From the NCBI RefSeq assembly GCF_021295095.1, contig NZ_JAJLQX010000002.1, positions 62,001 through 126,000 on the forward strand: a DNA stretch of 64,000 nucleotides, read 5' to 3'. The notes beneath the pieces are model-generated. The model was not told the origin of the DNA, ran no database searches, and saw only the letters and a program-made list of their open reading frames with translations. The stretch comes from Phocaeicola oris. Lineage in GTDB: Bacteria; Bacteroidota; Bacteroidia; Bacteroidales; Bacteroidaceae. The position numbers and the translations under genes are program-made. Below, piece after piece: positions 44,544 through 55,742 of this stretch (the first letter of the stretch is position 1; each line of letters starts with the position of its first letter).

Positions 44544-47500
44544 TTAGTGTCTCCACTTGGGTCTGAAACTCTGTAACCGGCTATCCTCTTCTTTATCTTG
44601 GACAGGGTTGTTTTCATTTTTTATTTTGGCAGAATAATTATTGTTGGGTAAATTCTCTTCTTGCTCCTTTTCTTCCGTTTCATCTTTTTCCTCATCAGGT
44701 GGAGCAAGTGTAAGTGCAATCTTTCTGTCCAGCTCCGCAGCTTCACTTTTAAGTGAGCGAAGCTCGTCCTCTTTTTTCCACGAGCTGTTTGCAATAGTAA
44801 TGTAAACCTCCTTACCAGCTGTTACTTTCTCCATTTCCTTCTCGTGCGATTCTATCACCTTTGGAATACGCTCCAAGGCATTAACGAAGTTCTGACATGC
44901 GAGTTTCGGGTCTGTTGCCAACTTTCCATTATTGTAAGTGTAGTAGATAGACTCCTGCCCTTTCACAAAGAAGCGGTTCACCGAGCAGTCGAACAAGTCC
45001 TTGGAAGTGCTCTCTGTCTTGACCATGATAGAGAAACCATAAATATCACCGATTTTGTTGTACTCGCCCTTGGTTCGTGCCTTCTCGTCTATCTCCTGCA
45101 AACGTGCGGCGATGATCTTGATGTCGGTGCAGTCCTCCACACCTTTGATTGTCAGTTTATTGACGGGCAGTCCTTCCTTGTCACGCTCCACACGCTTCTC
45201 AAAACACTCCAAATCCGCCTTGGCTTCCTTGATCTTATCCGAATGGAAGGACACGGAACTGTCAATCTCCGCCAACTTCCCCGTCGCGGCATCACGCTCA
45301 CGGAGGAAATTCTTGCGCTCGGATTCCAAGGTGGTAATCTTCTTGTCCAGTCTTGCTTTCTCCAAAAGGTCGGTATTGCCAGAAAGCACCGCTACGTATT
45401 CGGAGAAGTTCATGCCGCTGTCCTCGTCCATTGAACCCTCGTCAATGGTACGACTGCCAAGCGTGTTTGTCTTTAGCTGATTGATGAAAAGCTGCTTGTT
45501 GTGAAGCAGGTTGAACTTATAACTGTCTAGCGATCGCTCTACGGCATAGATAATCACATCGACCTTGTTGTCGGCAAACTCCTTGGCAACAAGGTTTCCT
45601 TTACGGATGGCACGCCCGTTACGCTGTTCCAGATCCGATGGTCGCCACGGCGTGTCAAGTTGATGGACCGCAACGGCACGTTGCTGGGCATTCACACCAG
45701 TACCCAACATAGAGGTAGAACCGAAGATAATGCGAATGTCACCACGGTTCATGGCATCTACCATCGCTTTCTTTGCCTTCTCGTTCTTGCACTCCTGAAT
45801 GAAGCGTATCTCGTAGGACGGGATATGATAGTCTTCTACCAGCTTACGCTTGATTTCCGAATAGACATTGAAATCTCCACCGGGCTTATAAGTCCCCAAA
45901 TCAGAGAAAACAAACTGCGTTCCTTTCTGTGCATCGTACTTTTGGTAATAGTCATTGAGCAGCTTCGCACAATGACTTGCCTTGTTGTCAATATGATCTG
46001 AGTACACATTTTCATCAATCATGCGTAAATCAAGGCTCATCTTTCTGGCGTAGTCGGTTGCAATGAGCATCTTCGCCCTTTCCTCACTCTCGCTCAGCGG
46101 CGCACGACCTAAGATTGTGGCATCGCCACTCTTGGCAAACTCCATCAGCTTTCCGATAAAAACCTCCTGTTCGGGTGTCGGTGGTATGTTATGCAGTATC
46201 TCATTCTTCTCCGGTCTGTCAATACCGATGTCCTTGGCTGTACGGAAGTCGCAAATCTCCGCGTAGAAAGCAGCCAGCTCCGGAACCTTGATAAATGTCC
46301 TGAAGCGTTCCTTCTGAATAATCTCATTCGTGATGGAAAACTCATAGTCGGTGGACTTCTTGGCAAAGACAGCAGCCCATGCGTCAAAACTATTGATGCC
46401 TTGCCTTTCCAAGGCTTGCGGGCGCAGATACTTGAAAAGCAGATAAAGTTCCGTCAGACTGTTGGAAATAGTTGTGCCTGAAAGGAAGGTTGCGCCCAAG
46501 TCCTTTCCCGACCGCTCCTGTATGGTGCGAATGGCAAAGAGCATATTGAGCGCACGCTGCGAACCGTCCGGATTGCCCAAGCCCGACACCCTGTCGTGGC
46601 GAGTGTTGAACATCAGGTTCTTGAATTGGTGGCTCTCGTCCACAAAAAGGTGGTCAATACCCATCATCTTGAAGTCCACGGCATCGTCTTTTCTTTCGGC
46701 GATGCTGTCCTGTATGTTCTGCAGCTTTGCTTCCAGTGTCTGCTTGCGTTTTTCCAAGCCTTTGAGCATCCCACGGGAGATGTCTCTTCCTTGTTGTCGC
46801 AACACTTCGAGATTCTCTTCCACGGAATCCAGTTCCTTTTGCATAATCGCTTCCTGTATCTCCAAGGCCTGCGGTATCATGCCGAACTGCTCGTGCGTGA
46901 GGATGATGCAGTCCCAATCGTTGTTCTTGATGTCGTTAAAAATACGCTGGCGGTTCTGCTTATTGAAATCGTTCTTGCCTGGATAGAGTACCTTAGCATT
47001 GGGATAAGCTTTCCTAAAGGTGTCGGCAATATCGAATACGTTTGCCTTCAGCCCGATAATCATCGGCTTGTTTGCCAGTCCCAATCGCTTCATCTCGTAG
47101 GCAGCCGTACACATGATGAGTGTCTTTCCCGCTCCCACCTCGTGGTCGCAGATGCCGCCACCGTTGGTTTTGAGCATCCACACGGCATCCTTCTGACTCT
47201 TGTAAAGGTCGGCAATGCCCAACCGTCTGAGGTCAAGGTCGGGGAAAGTTTGGTGCGTACCGTCAAAATTAGGGCGTACAAAACAGTTGAAAAGGCGGTT
47301 GTACCTGTCGGAGAGTTGCTGTTTGAAGGTATCAGGTGTGCGTCCGAGCCAATCGACAAAGCCCTGTCTGATTTCTTCAATCTTGGCATTTGCCATCTGT
47401 ATGGCATGTCCGTCCCTTACTTTGATGGTCTTGGTCTCTCCCGTAACCTTATCTGTCACCTCCTTGCTCTTGTTGATGTCGGGAATGGTATTGTGCAGGG

Positions 47501-50500
47501 CGTGCTTCAGGAGATTGATGCCGTCATAGCGGCGGAACTCACCTTGTACGGCATACTTGTGCCAGATATTGGCATTCTTATGGTCGCAGATAATGCTGTA
47601 CTCGTCCATGTTGGAATGGTAGGATACACCAATATCCGTCCCGAAAAACTCTGAGGCAAACCTGCCATAGACTTTGGCAGGTATCCAGCGTTCACCGAGA
47701 TTGAAGTCAAGGTCCGCAAAAGGAATGGGTGTTGGCGTGGCTGCACGCAGGGCAGCAAGGCTCTGCTTTGCTTCTTCGTGTTCAGGATGGTCCAAGAGCC
47801 ACGACTCGATACGCTCCGCCTTTTCTATTACATTGCCCGAAATGAACTTGTCCGCCACTTCATAGGCATTCTCTTCGGGATTGTAATAGATGCGACCTTC
47901 CAAGGAAGAAACAATGTCGCTTTCCTCCATATCAGGTAAAAGTGAACTCATGTAGTCAAGTTCCACCGTACCATACTTGTTGAGCGATGCACCCAGTGCC
48001 TCCATCGGGTCGGCAGCAATGGAAAGTTCGGTAGTAGAAAATGCCGTAGGATGGTCAAAGATGTCCGCCTTGACGTACCTGCCGTTTTCGGAGCGTTCCA
48101 AGAAGAGCATTTCCACGCCTGTGGCATCCATCTTGATGATGTCGGTGTTCGCCTTCTGGTTAAAGTAGCCCCAGCGTGCAACATAGTCATTATAAAGGTG
48201 GTTGAGCCTGCTGCGGTCTTCCCTGTCTTCTGCATGGTTCTCTGCCTCGTAGTCATAGAGACGATGATAGCACTCCCGTATCTCAATATAGCTTTTTAGA
48301 CGGGAGAGCTGGGCATACGGCAAGTCCATCGGGTTGAAGATCGGATGTCGCTTCAGGTCAGAAAGAAAGCCTACCTGCCCTTTCTGCACGACAATGGAGC
48401 CGTCTCTTAGGTGTGAGTCTGGCGAAGAGAGAAAAGGGCGCGGGGAAGCATCAAACTCCTTTCTGACTTCCGCTATCGGTTTTGGCTTGCGCTCCTCGGC
48501 TTCGTTCATGAAGTCGAAAAGTGACGGCTCACGTGAAGAGGAAGAAGCTGCTTTCCTGCTACTACGGGTACGCCGTTGAGGAGAGGTTACTGCCTTTTGC
48601 ATTTTGAACTCCGATGGTTTCTGGGGAGCAGTTTGAGTTATAGGACGGCGCGCCTGTGAAGTGCCTGAATTATCCTTAATTTCATGGTTCACACGGGTAA
48701 CTTCTCTTGTCCAAAGGCTGTATTCCTCCGGGGCAAACAATGACAGCTGCTCCGGTTGTCCGATGTCTTCCATGTTATTGTCCACCACCGGATGATGATC
48801 GTCGTCAAAGAATATCGTCTGCCCGTTCATCTCTCTCGGGGCTTCAATATCCGTACGGATTTCCTGTGGTTCCTGCTCGTATTGATGATGAAGTGTCAAG
48901 GTGGGTACGCCTTCGGGTGCAGGTTCAATAGCCATGGAAGGCTGTTCTGATACTAATTGTTGTGGGGCGGACTCTGATGATGACGGCTGTAATGGAATTG
49001 TCTCTCCGCTAGGAACGGTATCTTCCATTATCTGCGTATCGTTCTCAGAAGTAATGGTCGCAGTCTCCTTAACCTTATCCTCTGTTTCTACCTTTGTTAC
49101 CACTTCTTCCTTGATTTCCTCTGCCACCACTTCTTCTTTGGTATATTGTCCCCTGACTATTTCTTCCAGTTCGGCTATCTCGTGCAGTTTCTTAGGAGAG
49201 AAGTACAGATCACGTTCAATCCCCAATCCTCTTACCTTCACGCCTTCCATCTCGTCGAGGGACATGTTGCCAAGCTCCCAGCCATAACCCATCGTCACGG
49301 CACCGAAACCAATACGGCTCTTGGGGTCATATTCCAGAAGGTAGGCAGTGTATGCTCCCATCGGGAAGAAATAGCGTGCATAGGCTATCTTATCACCAAT
49401 GAGTTCCTTTTCCGTGCTGTAAAGTTTTGGCAGTTGCTTCCTGATATTGTCGGGCATGAGGTTATAGGCATCGTTTATACCCTTGTCTTCAGTCTTTGTC
49501 TTCTCTGTTTCTTCTTTCCGACTTATGGTAATACCCAACTTGCGAAGCTGTTTCTCTGCTTCTGCCTCTCGCTCTGCCTCTGTCATCGGTATACCTGTTT
49601 CATATAGTTTACGGTCGATACGTTGTCCCATTTCAAGGGAGAGTTGTGTTCGGAGACTTTCTGCCATTTCCTCAATCCCTCCCGTGAACCGATACTCCCA
49701 TGCAGGTCTTCCATAAGGGTCTGTACCCATTATGCGCTCTGTGGCAATGGTGCGATGAGATATGTCTTTCCAATCTCCTACAAAAAGAGAGTTATGCTTG
49801 AAGACGACCGAAGAACCTTCTTCCTTGGGAACGGAAACAGTTTCTACGAACTGCTGTTCAATTCCTTCGCTGATTTCTTTACCCGTCTGCTTTTGCAGTA
49901 CGATGAGGTCACTGCCTACGTCCGTTCCAGCATTGTCTGAAAACATACCCGATGGTAGGCGGAGGGCGGAGATAAGGCGGCTGTTCTGCATGAGGTAACG
50001 GCGTATGGCTTCATTGCGGGGACTGTCTAATACGCCCTGTGAGGTGATGAATGCCAAAATTCCACCTTCCTTGATGCAGTCCAGACCTTTCACGAAGAAG
50101 TAATTGTGAATGGCACGTGTGGACTCACGTTTAAGAGTGTCCTTACCTTTGCTGTATTCTCGGTCATAGACCATGAAATCACCGAAAGGAATGTTACTTG
50201 TAATAAGGTCGTACTTGTCTTTGTTTTCTAACTCCCCTATAGCTTCAAAAGGCTCATTTCGGACGAAGATATTGCCTTTGCCATAGGGGTGCAGGGCTTG
50301 ACTGATGCGGGCAGTGAGCAAGTCCTTCTCCATTGCATCTACAACTCCTGCTTGCTTTGCAAAGGTCTCGGCAAAGGCACCCATACCAGCCGAAGGATCC
50401 AAACATCGGCGTATGGGTACATTTACAGAAGTGAGAGCATCGGCAATGGCGGTAACGATACGGGTATCAGTATAGAAGGAGGTCAGTACGCTTGCCTTGA

Positions 50501-50789
50501 TGCTCTCCCAATACCGCTTGGCGGTGTTGGCATCTACGGCTTCTCGATAAATCATCTGCTTGAGCTGTTGGGTTGGTTCAAAGAGATTCTGCTCCGACTT
50601 GCTCCAATAGCGTATGTCATCGGGATTGTCTGTGCGGTTGAGTACACATTTCAAGCCACCGAAGCCCTGATAGTTCCGCAAGATACTTTTCTCAGTTTCG
50701 GTGGCTTCACGACGTTCTTTCTCTAGGCGCAAGACCACACGGATGGCTTCCGTGTTGGCTTGCAGGACTTCTTTCTTATTGTATGCCAT
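44544..50789 (-). CDS. Giant N6-DNA methylase / SNF2-type helicase fusion of conjugative elements
   Basis: A 2081-residue protein. The N-terminal methyltransferase domain has [15 protein letters not shown] (near 131) and SNIPFGDF, an NPPF-like motif IV (near 197). A low-complexity linker (about 550-800) follows. The helicase core has Walker [13 protein letters not shown] (near 1215), DESHQFKNL (near 1383) and [37 protein letters not shown] (motif VI). A C-terminal coiled coil ends it. Similar proteins occur in Bacteroides conjugative elements and large phages; methylation protecting the element or anti-restriction has been suggested. It is GC-richer than the backbone and the last gene of the topB operon. 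Confidence 0.88.
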   Translation of the reverse strand: MAYNKKEVLQANTEAIRVVLRLEKERREATETEKSILRNYQGFGGLKCVLNRTDNPDDIRYWSKSEQNLFEPTQQLKQMIYREAVDANTAKRYWESIKASVLTSFYTDTRIVTAIADALTSVNVPIRRCLDPSAGMGAFAETFAKQAGVVDAMEKDLLTARISQALHPYGKGNIFVRNEPFEAIGELENKDKYDLITSNIPFGDFMVYDREYSKGKDTLKRESTRAIHNYFFVKGLDCIKEGGILAFITSQGVLDSPRNEAIRRYLMQNSRLISALRLPSGMFSDNAGTDVGSDLIVLQKQTGKEISEGIEQQFVETVSVPKEEGSSVVFKHNSLFVGDWKDISHRTIATERIMGTDPYGRPAWEYRFTGGIEEMAESLRTQLSLEMGQRIDRKLYETGIPMTEAEREAEAEKQLRKLGITISRKEETEKTKTEDKGINDAYNLMPDNIRKQLPKLYSTEKELIGDKIAYARYFFPMGAYTAYLLEYDPKSRIGFGAVTMGYGWELGNMSLDEMEGVKVRGLGIERDLYFSPKKLHEIAELEEIVRGQYTKEEVVAEEIKEEVVTKVETEDKVKETATITSENDTQIMEDTVPSGETIPLQPSSSESAPQQLVSEQPSMAIEPAPEGVPTLTLHHQYEQEPQEIRTDIEAPREMNGQTIFFDDDHHPVVDNNMEDIGQPEQLSLFAPEEYSLWTREVTRVNHEIKDNSGTSQARRPITQTAPQKPSEFKMQKAVTSPQRRTRSSRKAASSSSREPSLFDFMNEAEERKPKPIAEVRKEFDASPRPFLSSPDSHLRDGSIVVQKGQVGFLSDLKRHPIFNPMDLPYAQLSRLKSYIEIRECYHRLYDYEAENHAEDREDRSRLNHLYNDYVARWGYFNQKANTDIIKMDATGVEMLFLERSENGRYVKADIFDHPTAFSTTELSIAADPMEALGASLNKYGTVELDYMSSLLPDMEESDIVSSLEGRIYYNPEENAYEVADKFISGNVIEKAERIESWLLDHPEHEEAKQSLAALRAATPTPIPFADLDFNLGERWIPAKVYGRFASEFFGTDIGVSYHSNMDEYSIICDHKNANIWHKYAVQGEFRRYDGINLLKHALHNTIPDINKSKEVTDKVTGETKTIKVRDGHAIQMANAKIEEIRQGFVDWLGRTPDTFKQQLSDRYNRLFNCFVRPNFDGTHQTFPDLDLRRLGIADLYKSQKDAVWMLKTNGGGICDHEVGAGKTLIMCTAAYEMKRLGLANKPMIIGLKANVFDIADTFRKAYPNAKVLYPGKNDFNKQNRQRIFNDIKNNDWDCIILTHEQFGMIPQALEIQEAIMQKELDSVEENLEVLRQQGRDISRGMLKGLEKRKQTLEAKLQNIQDSIAERKDDAVDFKMMGIDHLFVDESHQFKNLMFNTRHDRVSGLGNPDGSQRALNMLFAIRTIQERSGKDLGATFLSGTTISNSLTELYLLFKYLRPQALERQGINSFDAWAAVFAKKSTDYEFSITNEIIQKERFRTFIKVPELAAFYAEICDFRTAKDIGIDRPEKNEILHNIPPTPEQEVFIGKLMEFAKSGDATILGRAPLSESEERAKMLIATDYARKMSLDLRMIDENVYSDHIDNKASHCAKLLNDYYQKYDAQKGTQFVFSDLGTYKPGGDFNVYSEIKRKLVEDYHIPSYEIRFIQECKNEKAKKAMVDAMNRGDIRIIFGSTSMLGTGVNAQQRAVAVHQLDTPWRPSDLEQRNGRAIRKGNLVAKEFADNKVDVIIYAVERSLDSYKFNLLHNKQLFINQLKTNTLGSRTIDEGSMDEDSGMNFSEYVAVLSGNTDLLEKARLDKKITTLESERKNFLRERDAATGKLAEIDSSVSFHSDKIKEAKADLECFEKRVERDKEGLPVNKLTIKGVEDCTDIKIIAARLQEIDEKARTKGEYNKIGDIYGFSIMVKTESTSKDLFDCSVNRFFVKGQESIYYTYNNGKLATDPKLACQNFVNALERIPKVIESHEKEMEKVTAGKEVYITIANSSWKKEDELRSLKSEAAELDRKIALTLAPPDEEKDETEEKEQEENLPNNNYSAKIKNENNPVQDKEEDSRLQSFRPKWRH

Positions 50790-50882
50790 AGTGTTTTCTT
50801 TTAATAAAGTGGAGGTAAAAAGGTCGGGAGGTAGTACTTGTATCTCCCGACCTATATCTATTCCTCGTTGTTTTTGCCAGGA

Positions 50883-52970
50883 TTATCTCCCTCTTTGTTT
50901 TCCTTTCTTATTCTCAAACTCAAAGAAAGTGATGTAATCTTCGCCCAGAACAAGTCGGGCATTGAATTTCTTGCCTGCCTTGCTGGTCAGCCCTTTAAGG
51001 GTAGACGTACGACCGGAGCTTATCAAGTCACGGATGTTATCTTCAGAGAGATGTATGCCGCAGACTTCACGAAATACGTGGAAGCCACAGGTCTCATGCC
51101 TGCACTTGGCTACCTTGGCATAGATGCCGACACTCTGCTGTCCGCATTTTGGGCAGCGGTAGACAGGATAGGACTTTTGTTCGGGAGTAAGTGAAAGGAG
51201 TTCCTCACAGATGGTACTTACATAAGAATTAATGCCTTGTGAAAACTTTTCAGATGGCATCTTTCCTGCTTCAATAGCGGCAAGGGCAAGTTCCCAACTG
51301 CCTGTCATCTCCGCATTGGCTATCTTCTTATCCTTGACAATCTCATAGACAGCTAGGCCTTTTTCTGTCGGTATGATGGCTTTCTTGTCCCTTTGGATAT
51401 AATCACGGAGAATAAGCGTTTCGATGATGTTGGCACGGGTGGCAGGTGTTCCGATACCGCACTCCGCCATTGCTTTCTTACTTTCTGCATCTTCGACCTC
51501 TTTTCCTGCGTTCTCCATAGCAGAAAGCAGTGTCGCTTCTGTGTAGAGAGGTTTAGGTTTGGTCTTATGCGCGGTTATCTCGGCAGAAACAAGTGGTAAA
51601 ACCTCTTCTTCTGTCAAACTAGGCAATGGAGACAAAATCTGTTCATCACCATCTTCTTTCTTCTCTACTTCAGTTGCCTGCTCTTTCTGCACGGCTTTCC
51701 AACCTAAAGAGATTTGTCGGCATGCTTTCCAAGTAAAGATGTTGGTACCGTCAGTGAATCGCACCTGCATACGTTCTTCCTCTGAATCGGGGGAAAAGGC
51801 TTCGACAAAGCGATTGCTCACCATCTGGTAGACGGTCGCTTCATCTGCCGACAATCCTGATGGTGTTTCACCAGTCGGGATGATGGCGTGGTGGTCGGTT
51901 ACTTTTGCGTTGTCCACCGAATGGCGGTTAAGCGGAGTCGGAAGTGTTTCTCTTATCTTGCGCAGTAGGGCGGGTACTTCCTCGAAGACATCCTCGCTGA
52001 TATATCGGCTGCCTGTGCGGGGATAGGTCGTGATTTTCTTCTCATAGAGGCTTTGGGCTATTGAGAGGGTCTTGTCTGCTGAAAAGCCGTGGCATCTGTT
52101 GGCTTCTTTCTGCAAAGCAGTGAGGTCGTACAAGGGTGGTGGCGGTGTACTGCCCACCTTTCTTGCGACCGATTCAACTTTAAGCCGGCTCTGACTGCGG
52201 AGCGTAGTGAGGGCTGTCTGTGCCGATGCTTCACTCTCATAGTCTGTAATGCCAATGGCTTTCAGCGACACGCCCTCTTTCTCCATGAGAGCGGAGAGTT
52301 TCCAATAAGGCATGGAAGAAAAATCACGGTTCTCTATGTACCGACGGCAGACCATAGCAAGTGTTGGGGTCTGTACCCGTCCCAAAGAATAGCCGCCTTT
52401 GCGGGCGATAGACAATGCACGGCTTGCATTGATACCTACCAGCCAGTCGGCTTCGCTTCTTGCTTTGGCGGAATAATAGAGATTGTCGTAACAGTTTCCA
52501 GGTTTGAGATTGGAAAGTCCTTCACGGATAGCCTTGTCTGTGAGTGAACTTATCCAAAGGCGGTCGAAAGGCTTTCGACAATCAAGATATTGATAGATGT
52601 AGCGGAAGATGAGCTCACCCTCCCGCCCTGCATCGGTGGCGACAATAATGCGGTCTGCCTTGTCAAAGCAGGAGCGTATTACCTTGAGTTGTTTTAGTGC
52701 TGCTGGGTCTGATACATATTCCTTATCCTTACGTACTTGTCGTACCACTAACTGAAAGGGATTGGGACGGATGGGCAAGTCCTCGGCTTTGTAGGCAGAA
52801 AAACCGTAGGCTTCGGGCATGGCAAGGGAGATGAGGTGTCCCATTGCCCAAGTAACGACATAGCCGCAGCCTTCCATATATCCGTCTTGCTTGCTCGTTG
52901 CTCCTACGATGCGGGCTATATCTCTGGCTACCGAGGGTTTCTCGGCAATAATACAAGTTATCATAGTCAA
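50883..52970 (-). CDS. topB: DNA topoisomerase III of the mobile element
   Basis: A 695-residue type IA topoisomerase. Toprim motif IIVATDAGREGELIFRYIY is near residue 112 and the catalytic tyrosine is in TTYPRTGSRYI near 313. HAIIPTG and ENAGKEVED follow. A C-terminal zinc segment (CPKCGQ...CRHETC) precedes a last 60 residues (CGIHLSEDNIRDLISSGRT...) that match the repeated domain of the neighbouring DUF3945 protein. Equivalent to Exc of CTnDOT-type elements, where it aids excision. It is 15 bp downstream of the DUF3945 gene. Confidence 0.92.
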   Translation of the reverse strand: MTMITCIIAEKPSVARDIARIVGATSKQDGYMEGCGYVVTWAMGHLISLAMPEAYGFSAYKAEDLPIRPNPFQLVVRQVRKDKEYVSDPAALKQLKVIRSCFDKADRIIVATDAGREGELIFRYIYQYLDCRKPFDRLWISSLTDKAIREGLSNLKPGNCYDNLYYSAKARSEADWLVGINASRALSIARKGGYSLGRVQTPTLAMVCRRYIENRDFSSMPYWKLSALMEKEGVSLKAIGITDYESEASAQTALTTLRSQSRLKVESVARKVGSTPPPPLYDLTALQKEANRCHGFSADKTLSIAQSLYEKKITTYPRTGSRYISEDVFEEVPALLRKIRETLPTPLNRHSVDNAKVTDHHAIIPTGETPSGLSADEATVYQMVSNRFVEAFSPDSEEERMQVRFTDGTNIFTWKACRQISLGWKAVQKEQATEVEKKEDGDEQILSPLPSLTEEEVLPLVSAEITAHKTKPKPLYTEATLLSAMENAGKEVEDAESKKAMAECGIGTPATRANIIETLILRDYIQRDKKAIIPTEKGLAVYEIVKDKKIANAEMTGSWELALAAIEAGKMPSEKFSQGINSYVSTICEELLSLTPEQKSYPVYRCPKCGQQSVGIYAKVAKCRHETCGFHVFREVCGIHLSEDNIRDLISSGRTSTLKGLTSKAGKKFNARLVLGEDYITFFEFENKKGKQRGR

Positions 52971-52985
52971 TAATAGAATTAAGGG

Positions 52986-54389
52986 TTACATCTTACGTCC
53001 ACGGGATTTCTTCTGTTTGTTCTCGTCCTGCTTCTGTTTTTGGGCAGCAGTAGGCTGTGTCTGTCCAGTCTTCAGTGGTTCATTTACATGCTTCGTGGCT
53101 TCGTTGGTCTTGCCGTGATTGTTCACCGCTACCTGTGTTTTGTGTTCTTCCGCCACGGCTTCCACCTTGCCGCTTTTCTGGCTCTTGTCCGGATTCCATT
53201 TATAGAAGCGTGGGCGGTTCTGTTCCTTGTCCATGCGGACGTATGCGTTGAAAGGTTGTCCCTGTTTGTCCACCATATTCTTTAGATATAGTGTGCGACC
53301 GCTATCCAAGGCTTCACGCTGTTTTTCTGATAACTCCAGTCCACAGAGCTTATGGGGTACACCTTGCTGCTGTTTATGTTTGTGTTCCTGTCGTTCTCTT
53401 AAACTCTTGTTGTCGCCAAAGATAAACTCAATGCCCTTTCGCTCGGCATTGACTTGCAGGGTTGCATTGAATGTCTTACCACTCTTGGCAGTCATTCCTT
53501 CCACCTTCACGGCTTTGCCCTCCACAAGGTCTTTATACTGAGTGTCAGAGAGCGTTACACCCTTGATTTCCTTGGGGATATTCACACGGTCAGCACGCAG
53601 GGCGATAATCTCATTGGTCTGCGGATCGATAGATACGTAGGCCGAGAAAGGCTCTCCGTTCTTAGGTGTTACCTCAATGGTCTTACCAAGATTACCCGTA
53701 GCAAGGAGTTGCTCCTTTTCTTCGGGAGAGAACTTGTAACCCATATAGGGAAAGTCAAGCTGTGGTTCTTTTCTCAAAGGATGAATTGCCAAGCCGATAT
53801 TGCCGCTATCGTCCGTGCGAAACGCTAGGCGAGCTTCGGTGTAGATGGTAGTGTCTCCAATAGGTACGGCAATCGTCAAGAGGTTACTCTTCTGCCAGTT
53901 AAGCAGTTTCTCCAATTCTCCGCTCTGTTCCAATCGCTCACGGGAAAGACCGAGATCGTCAAGTTGCTTCCAATCAACCTTCGACTCATCGATGGCAGTA
54001 GCATTCTTCTGCTGGGGCAGATAGTCCTCAAAGGGAACGCCCATCTCTGCCAGTTGTTGTTTGTTTTCGGGCTTCTCGCGGTTTTGCAGCATGGTACGCA
54101 GGTTGTCCACGCCCTGTTCCACTTTGTCTGCCACGACCTTGTACAACCCGAAATGAGTCGGATTATTGAACTGTTTGAGGAAGTTGGTCATGAAGTTTTT
54201 GAGAAGTCCATCCTTGTTGTTGAATTTCAAGAACGCTGCCTGATTGGCAGCGATTGCCTCGGTGGTTTTAAGGTTTCCCTTGTCGTCAACACCGGAAACA
54301 ACAGAAAGCTTGCCTACTTCCTGTTCATTTTTCACTTCCGTGCGGTCTTCCAGGACCAGCACGTAATTGTCATTGCTGTTTGATTCCAT
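52986..54389 (-). CDS. DUF3945/DUF4099-domain protein of the mobile element
   Basis: A 467-residue protein. The N-terminal third holds a helical region (VADKVEQGVDNLRTMLQN). A DUF4099-like middle follows (WKQLDDLGLSRERLEQSGELEKLLNW). Two DUF3945-type repeats lie near 275-335 (GVTLSDTQYKDLVEGKAV) and 350-405 (GLELSEKQREALDSGRTL), with a lysine-rich tail ending KKSRGRKM. Proteins of this kind regularly accompany TopB in Bacteroides conjugative elements. The function is unknown; the basic tail suggests nucleic-acid binding. It is the first gene of the DUF3945-topB-helicase operon. Confidence 0.82.
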   Translation of the reverse strand: MESNSNDNYVLVLEDRTEVKNEQEVGKLSVVSGVDDKGNLKTTEAIAANQAAFLKFNNKDGLLKNFMTNFLKQFNNPTHFGLYKVVADKVEQGVDNLRTMLQNREKPENKQQLAEMGVPFEDYLPQQKNATAIDESKVDWKQLDDLGLSRERLEQSGELEKLLNWQKSNLLTIAVPIGDTTIYTEARLAFRTDDSGNIGLAIHPLRKEPQLDFPYMGYKFSPEEKEQLLATGNLGKTIEVTPKNGEPFSAYVSIDPQTNEIIALRADRVNIPKEIKGVTLSDTQYKDLVEGKAVKVEGMTAKSGKTFNATLQVNAERKGIEFIFGDNKSLRERQEHKHKQQQGVPHKLCGLELSEKQREALDSGRTLYLKNMVDKQGQPFNAYVRMDKEQNRPRFYKWNPDKSQKSGKVEAVAEEHKTQVAVNNHGKTNEATKHVNEPLKTGQTQPTAAQKQKQDENKQKKSRGRKM

Positions 54390-54694
54390 TGCTTGATAAT
54401 TTTAATGATGAATACTGTTATCAAGCAGCTAAATTATAGGTATATGAAGAGATTAAAAAGTTTTCGGGAAAAGTGGGAAATAAAAGGAAATTATGTGAAA
54501 TAACCTATTGTACTTAGTTTACAGGATGACCTCAAAAATCACTTAGCTAGAATATCGCTTCCATAATAAGAATATTCAATTGCTGTCCGCAAAAAATAAA
54601 CGGAAAGTCTGCAAACCGTTTATCTATAGGCGATACAGGCACTTTTACTCTATGGGGACTTATATTTTAGCTCCAAATAGTAAGCATCACAAAA
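54390..54694. other. Intergenic region right of the topB operon, no gene seen
   Basis: AT-rich leader of the DUF3945 operon. One hairpin is visible: AAACGG/CCGTTT near 54597-54623. No perfect TAnnTTTG promoter is found for the DUF3945 gene; TATAATTTAG on the minus strand near 54430 is the closest. Confidence 0.4.
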
Positions 54695-54808
54695 ATGCTT
54701 GTTTTATTAGAAAATGACTTGTGTTTTGGATTTAATGTCAAAATAAATGGTGTTAAAGACGGTTTCTCTTACACAGATTGGAAGAAAAAAGTTTTACTGG
54801 ACGACTAA
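54695..54808 (+). CDS. Possible 37-aa ORF or C-terminal gene remnant
   Basis: A complete frame of 37 residues (MLVLLENDLCFGFNVKING then VKDGFSYTDWKKKVLLDD) with natural-looking composition, convergent with the TetR terminator. No start signal is apparent. It may be the tail of a deleted gene. I do not recognise it. Confidence 0.25.
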   Translation: MLVLLENDLCFGFNVKINGVKDGFSYTDWKKKVLLDD

Positions 54809-54842
54809 AAAATCCCCCAATTATCACGCTAGATAAGTGGGG
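54807..54842 (-). terminator. Terminator of the TetR gene
   Basis: On the minus strand CCCC-TTATC pairs with GATAA-GGGG around a 6-nt loop, followed by TTTTTT. It begins 21 bp past the TetR stop. Confidence 0.8.
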
Positions 54843-54863
54843 AATATCCTTGTTATGTATCGT

Positions 54864-55562
54864 TCAATTAAGGCACTTTTTAATGATTTCATCACTGATG
54901 CCGTTTTCTTTCATTTTCTCTGCAACAGTATGCTTGTAATCAGTCAAATCTTGATAGTGGAATATCATATGCCCTAAATTTTTCAATGCTCTTTCTATAC
55001 GTTTCTGACCTAACTCTGTATTTAAATCTATCTCCGCGAAATTAGAGCGATCTCTATGCAGGTTAAGATAATATATGCCCCCAATAATCAGTGCAGATAT
55101 GGCAGAGATGTCTATATCCTTAAATTTCGCCTCATAGATATTGGCAAGAGGCAATGTGTGCATTTCCCTGAGCATGGCTGTGCGGACCGTGGTCTCATTT
55201 CCCTCTGCAATTTCCCAACGTAATAGTTCTAACATCACAGATTTTTCTTGAAGTTCTTTCTGTAGATTTTTGAGAATATTGATATACCCCAATTCTGAAT
55301 CTGTCGGAAATTCAATTTCTGTCAGGACATCCTTAAACCAATAGTCATATCTCTTAACGAATTCATCATAAAACTCGCTAAGATTGTCATATCTGTTATA
55401 GAAGACAAGCGGTTCAATTCTGGCTTTCTTAATAAGTTCTGTCACCAGCATTGATGCAAAGCCTTTTTTCTTAATCAGACTTTCTGCTGCCTTGATAATG
55501 TCTGCCTGTATATCGACGTTTGTCCTTCTGTATCTTTTGGTTTTGTTTTCTTCTTCTGTCAT
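54864..55562 (-). CDS. TetR/AcrR-family transcriptional regulator
   Basis: A 232-residue regulator. The N-terminal HTH is ADIIKAAESLIKKKGFASMLVTELIKKARIEPLVFYNRYDNLSEFYDEFVKRYD (about 18-72), with the TetR F/YYxxFxxKxxL pattern. The C-terminal ligand domain is helical and unassigned. It directly follows an aminotransferase fragment on the same strand (1-bp spacing), so it was probably the second gene of an operon whose first gene has been mostly deleted. Confidence 0.85.
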   Translation of the reverse strand: MTEEENKTKRYRRTNVDIQADIIKAAESLIKKKGFASMLVTELIKKARIEPLVFYNRYDNLSEFYDEFVKRYDYWFKDVLTEIEFPTDSELGYINILKNLQKELQEKSVMLELLRWEIAEGNETTVRTAMLREMHTLPLANIYEAKFKDIDISAISALIIGGIYYLNLHRDRSNFAEIDLNTELGQKRIERALKNLGHMIFHYQDLTDYKHTVAEKMKENGISDEIIKKCLN

Positions 55563-55742
55563 CTAAAAAAGTATTGATTTTCTGATTTCCACAAGAGCGG
55601 TCACCAATTGCTCCAGTTGTACTGTTTCATGGGAAGCCAACACACTGACTCTAAGCCGTGCTTCCTTGGTTCTTACCGCAGGATATGTGATACCGCTTAC
55701 AAAGATACATCTTTTCTGCAATTCTCGTGCTATTTTATACAT
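55563..55742 (-). pseudogene. C-terminal fragment of an AONS/serine-palmitoyltransferase-type aminotransferase
   Basis: The last 59 residues of a PLP-dependent alpha-oxoamine synthase (class II aminotransferase): KIARELQKRCIFVSGI, TYPAVRTKEARLRVSVLAS, then HETVQLEQLVTALVEI. The segment GITYPAVRTKEARLRVSV is the family's conserved C-terminal arginine block. No catalytic lysine region is present; an in-frame stop lies 18 bp upstream of the ATG. It is the remnant of a full gene that preceded tetR. Confidence 0.7.

Noticed and set aside
46596-47654. 352-codon frame antisense to the methylase-helicase
   Set aside because: The 2081-residue gene on the other strand has clear helicase motifs throughout; the antisense frame has none.
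44544-50789. Type I or IIG restriction enzyme
   Set aside because: There is no specificity subunit or endonuclease motif; the SNF2-like core and context fit the conjugative-element methylase-helicase family.
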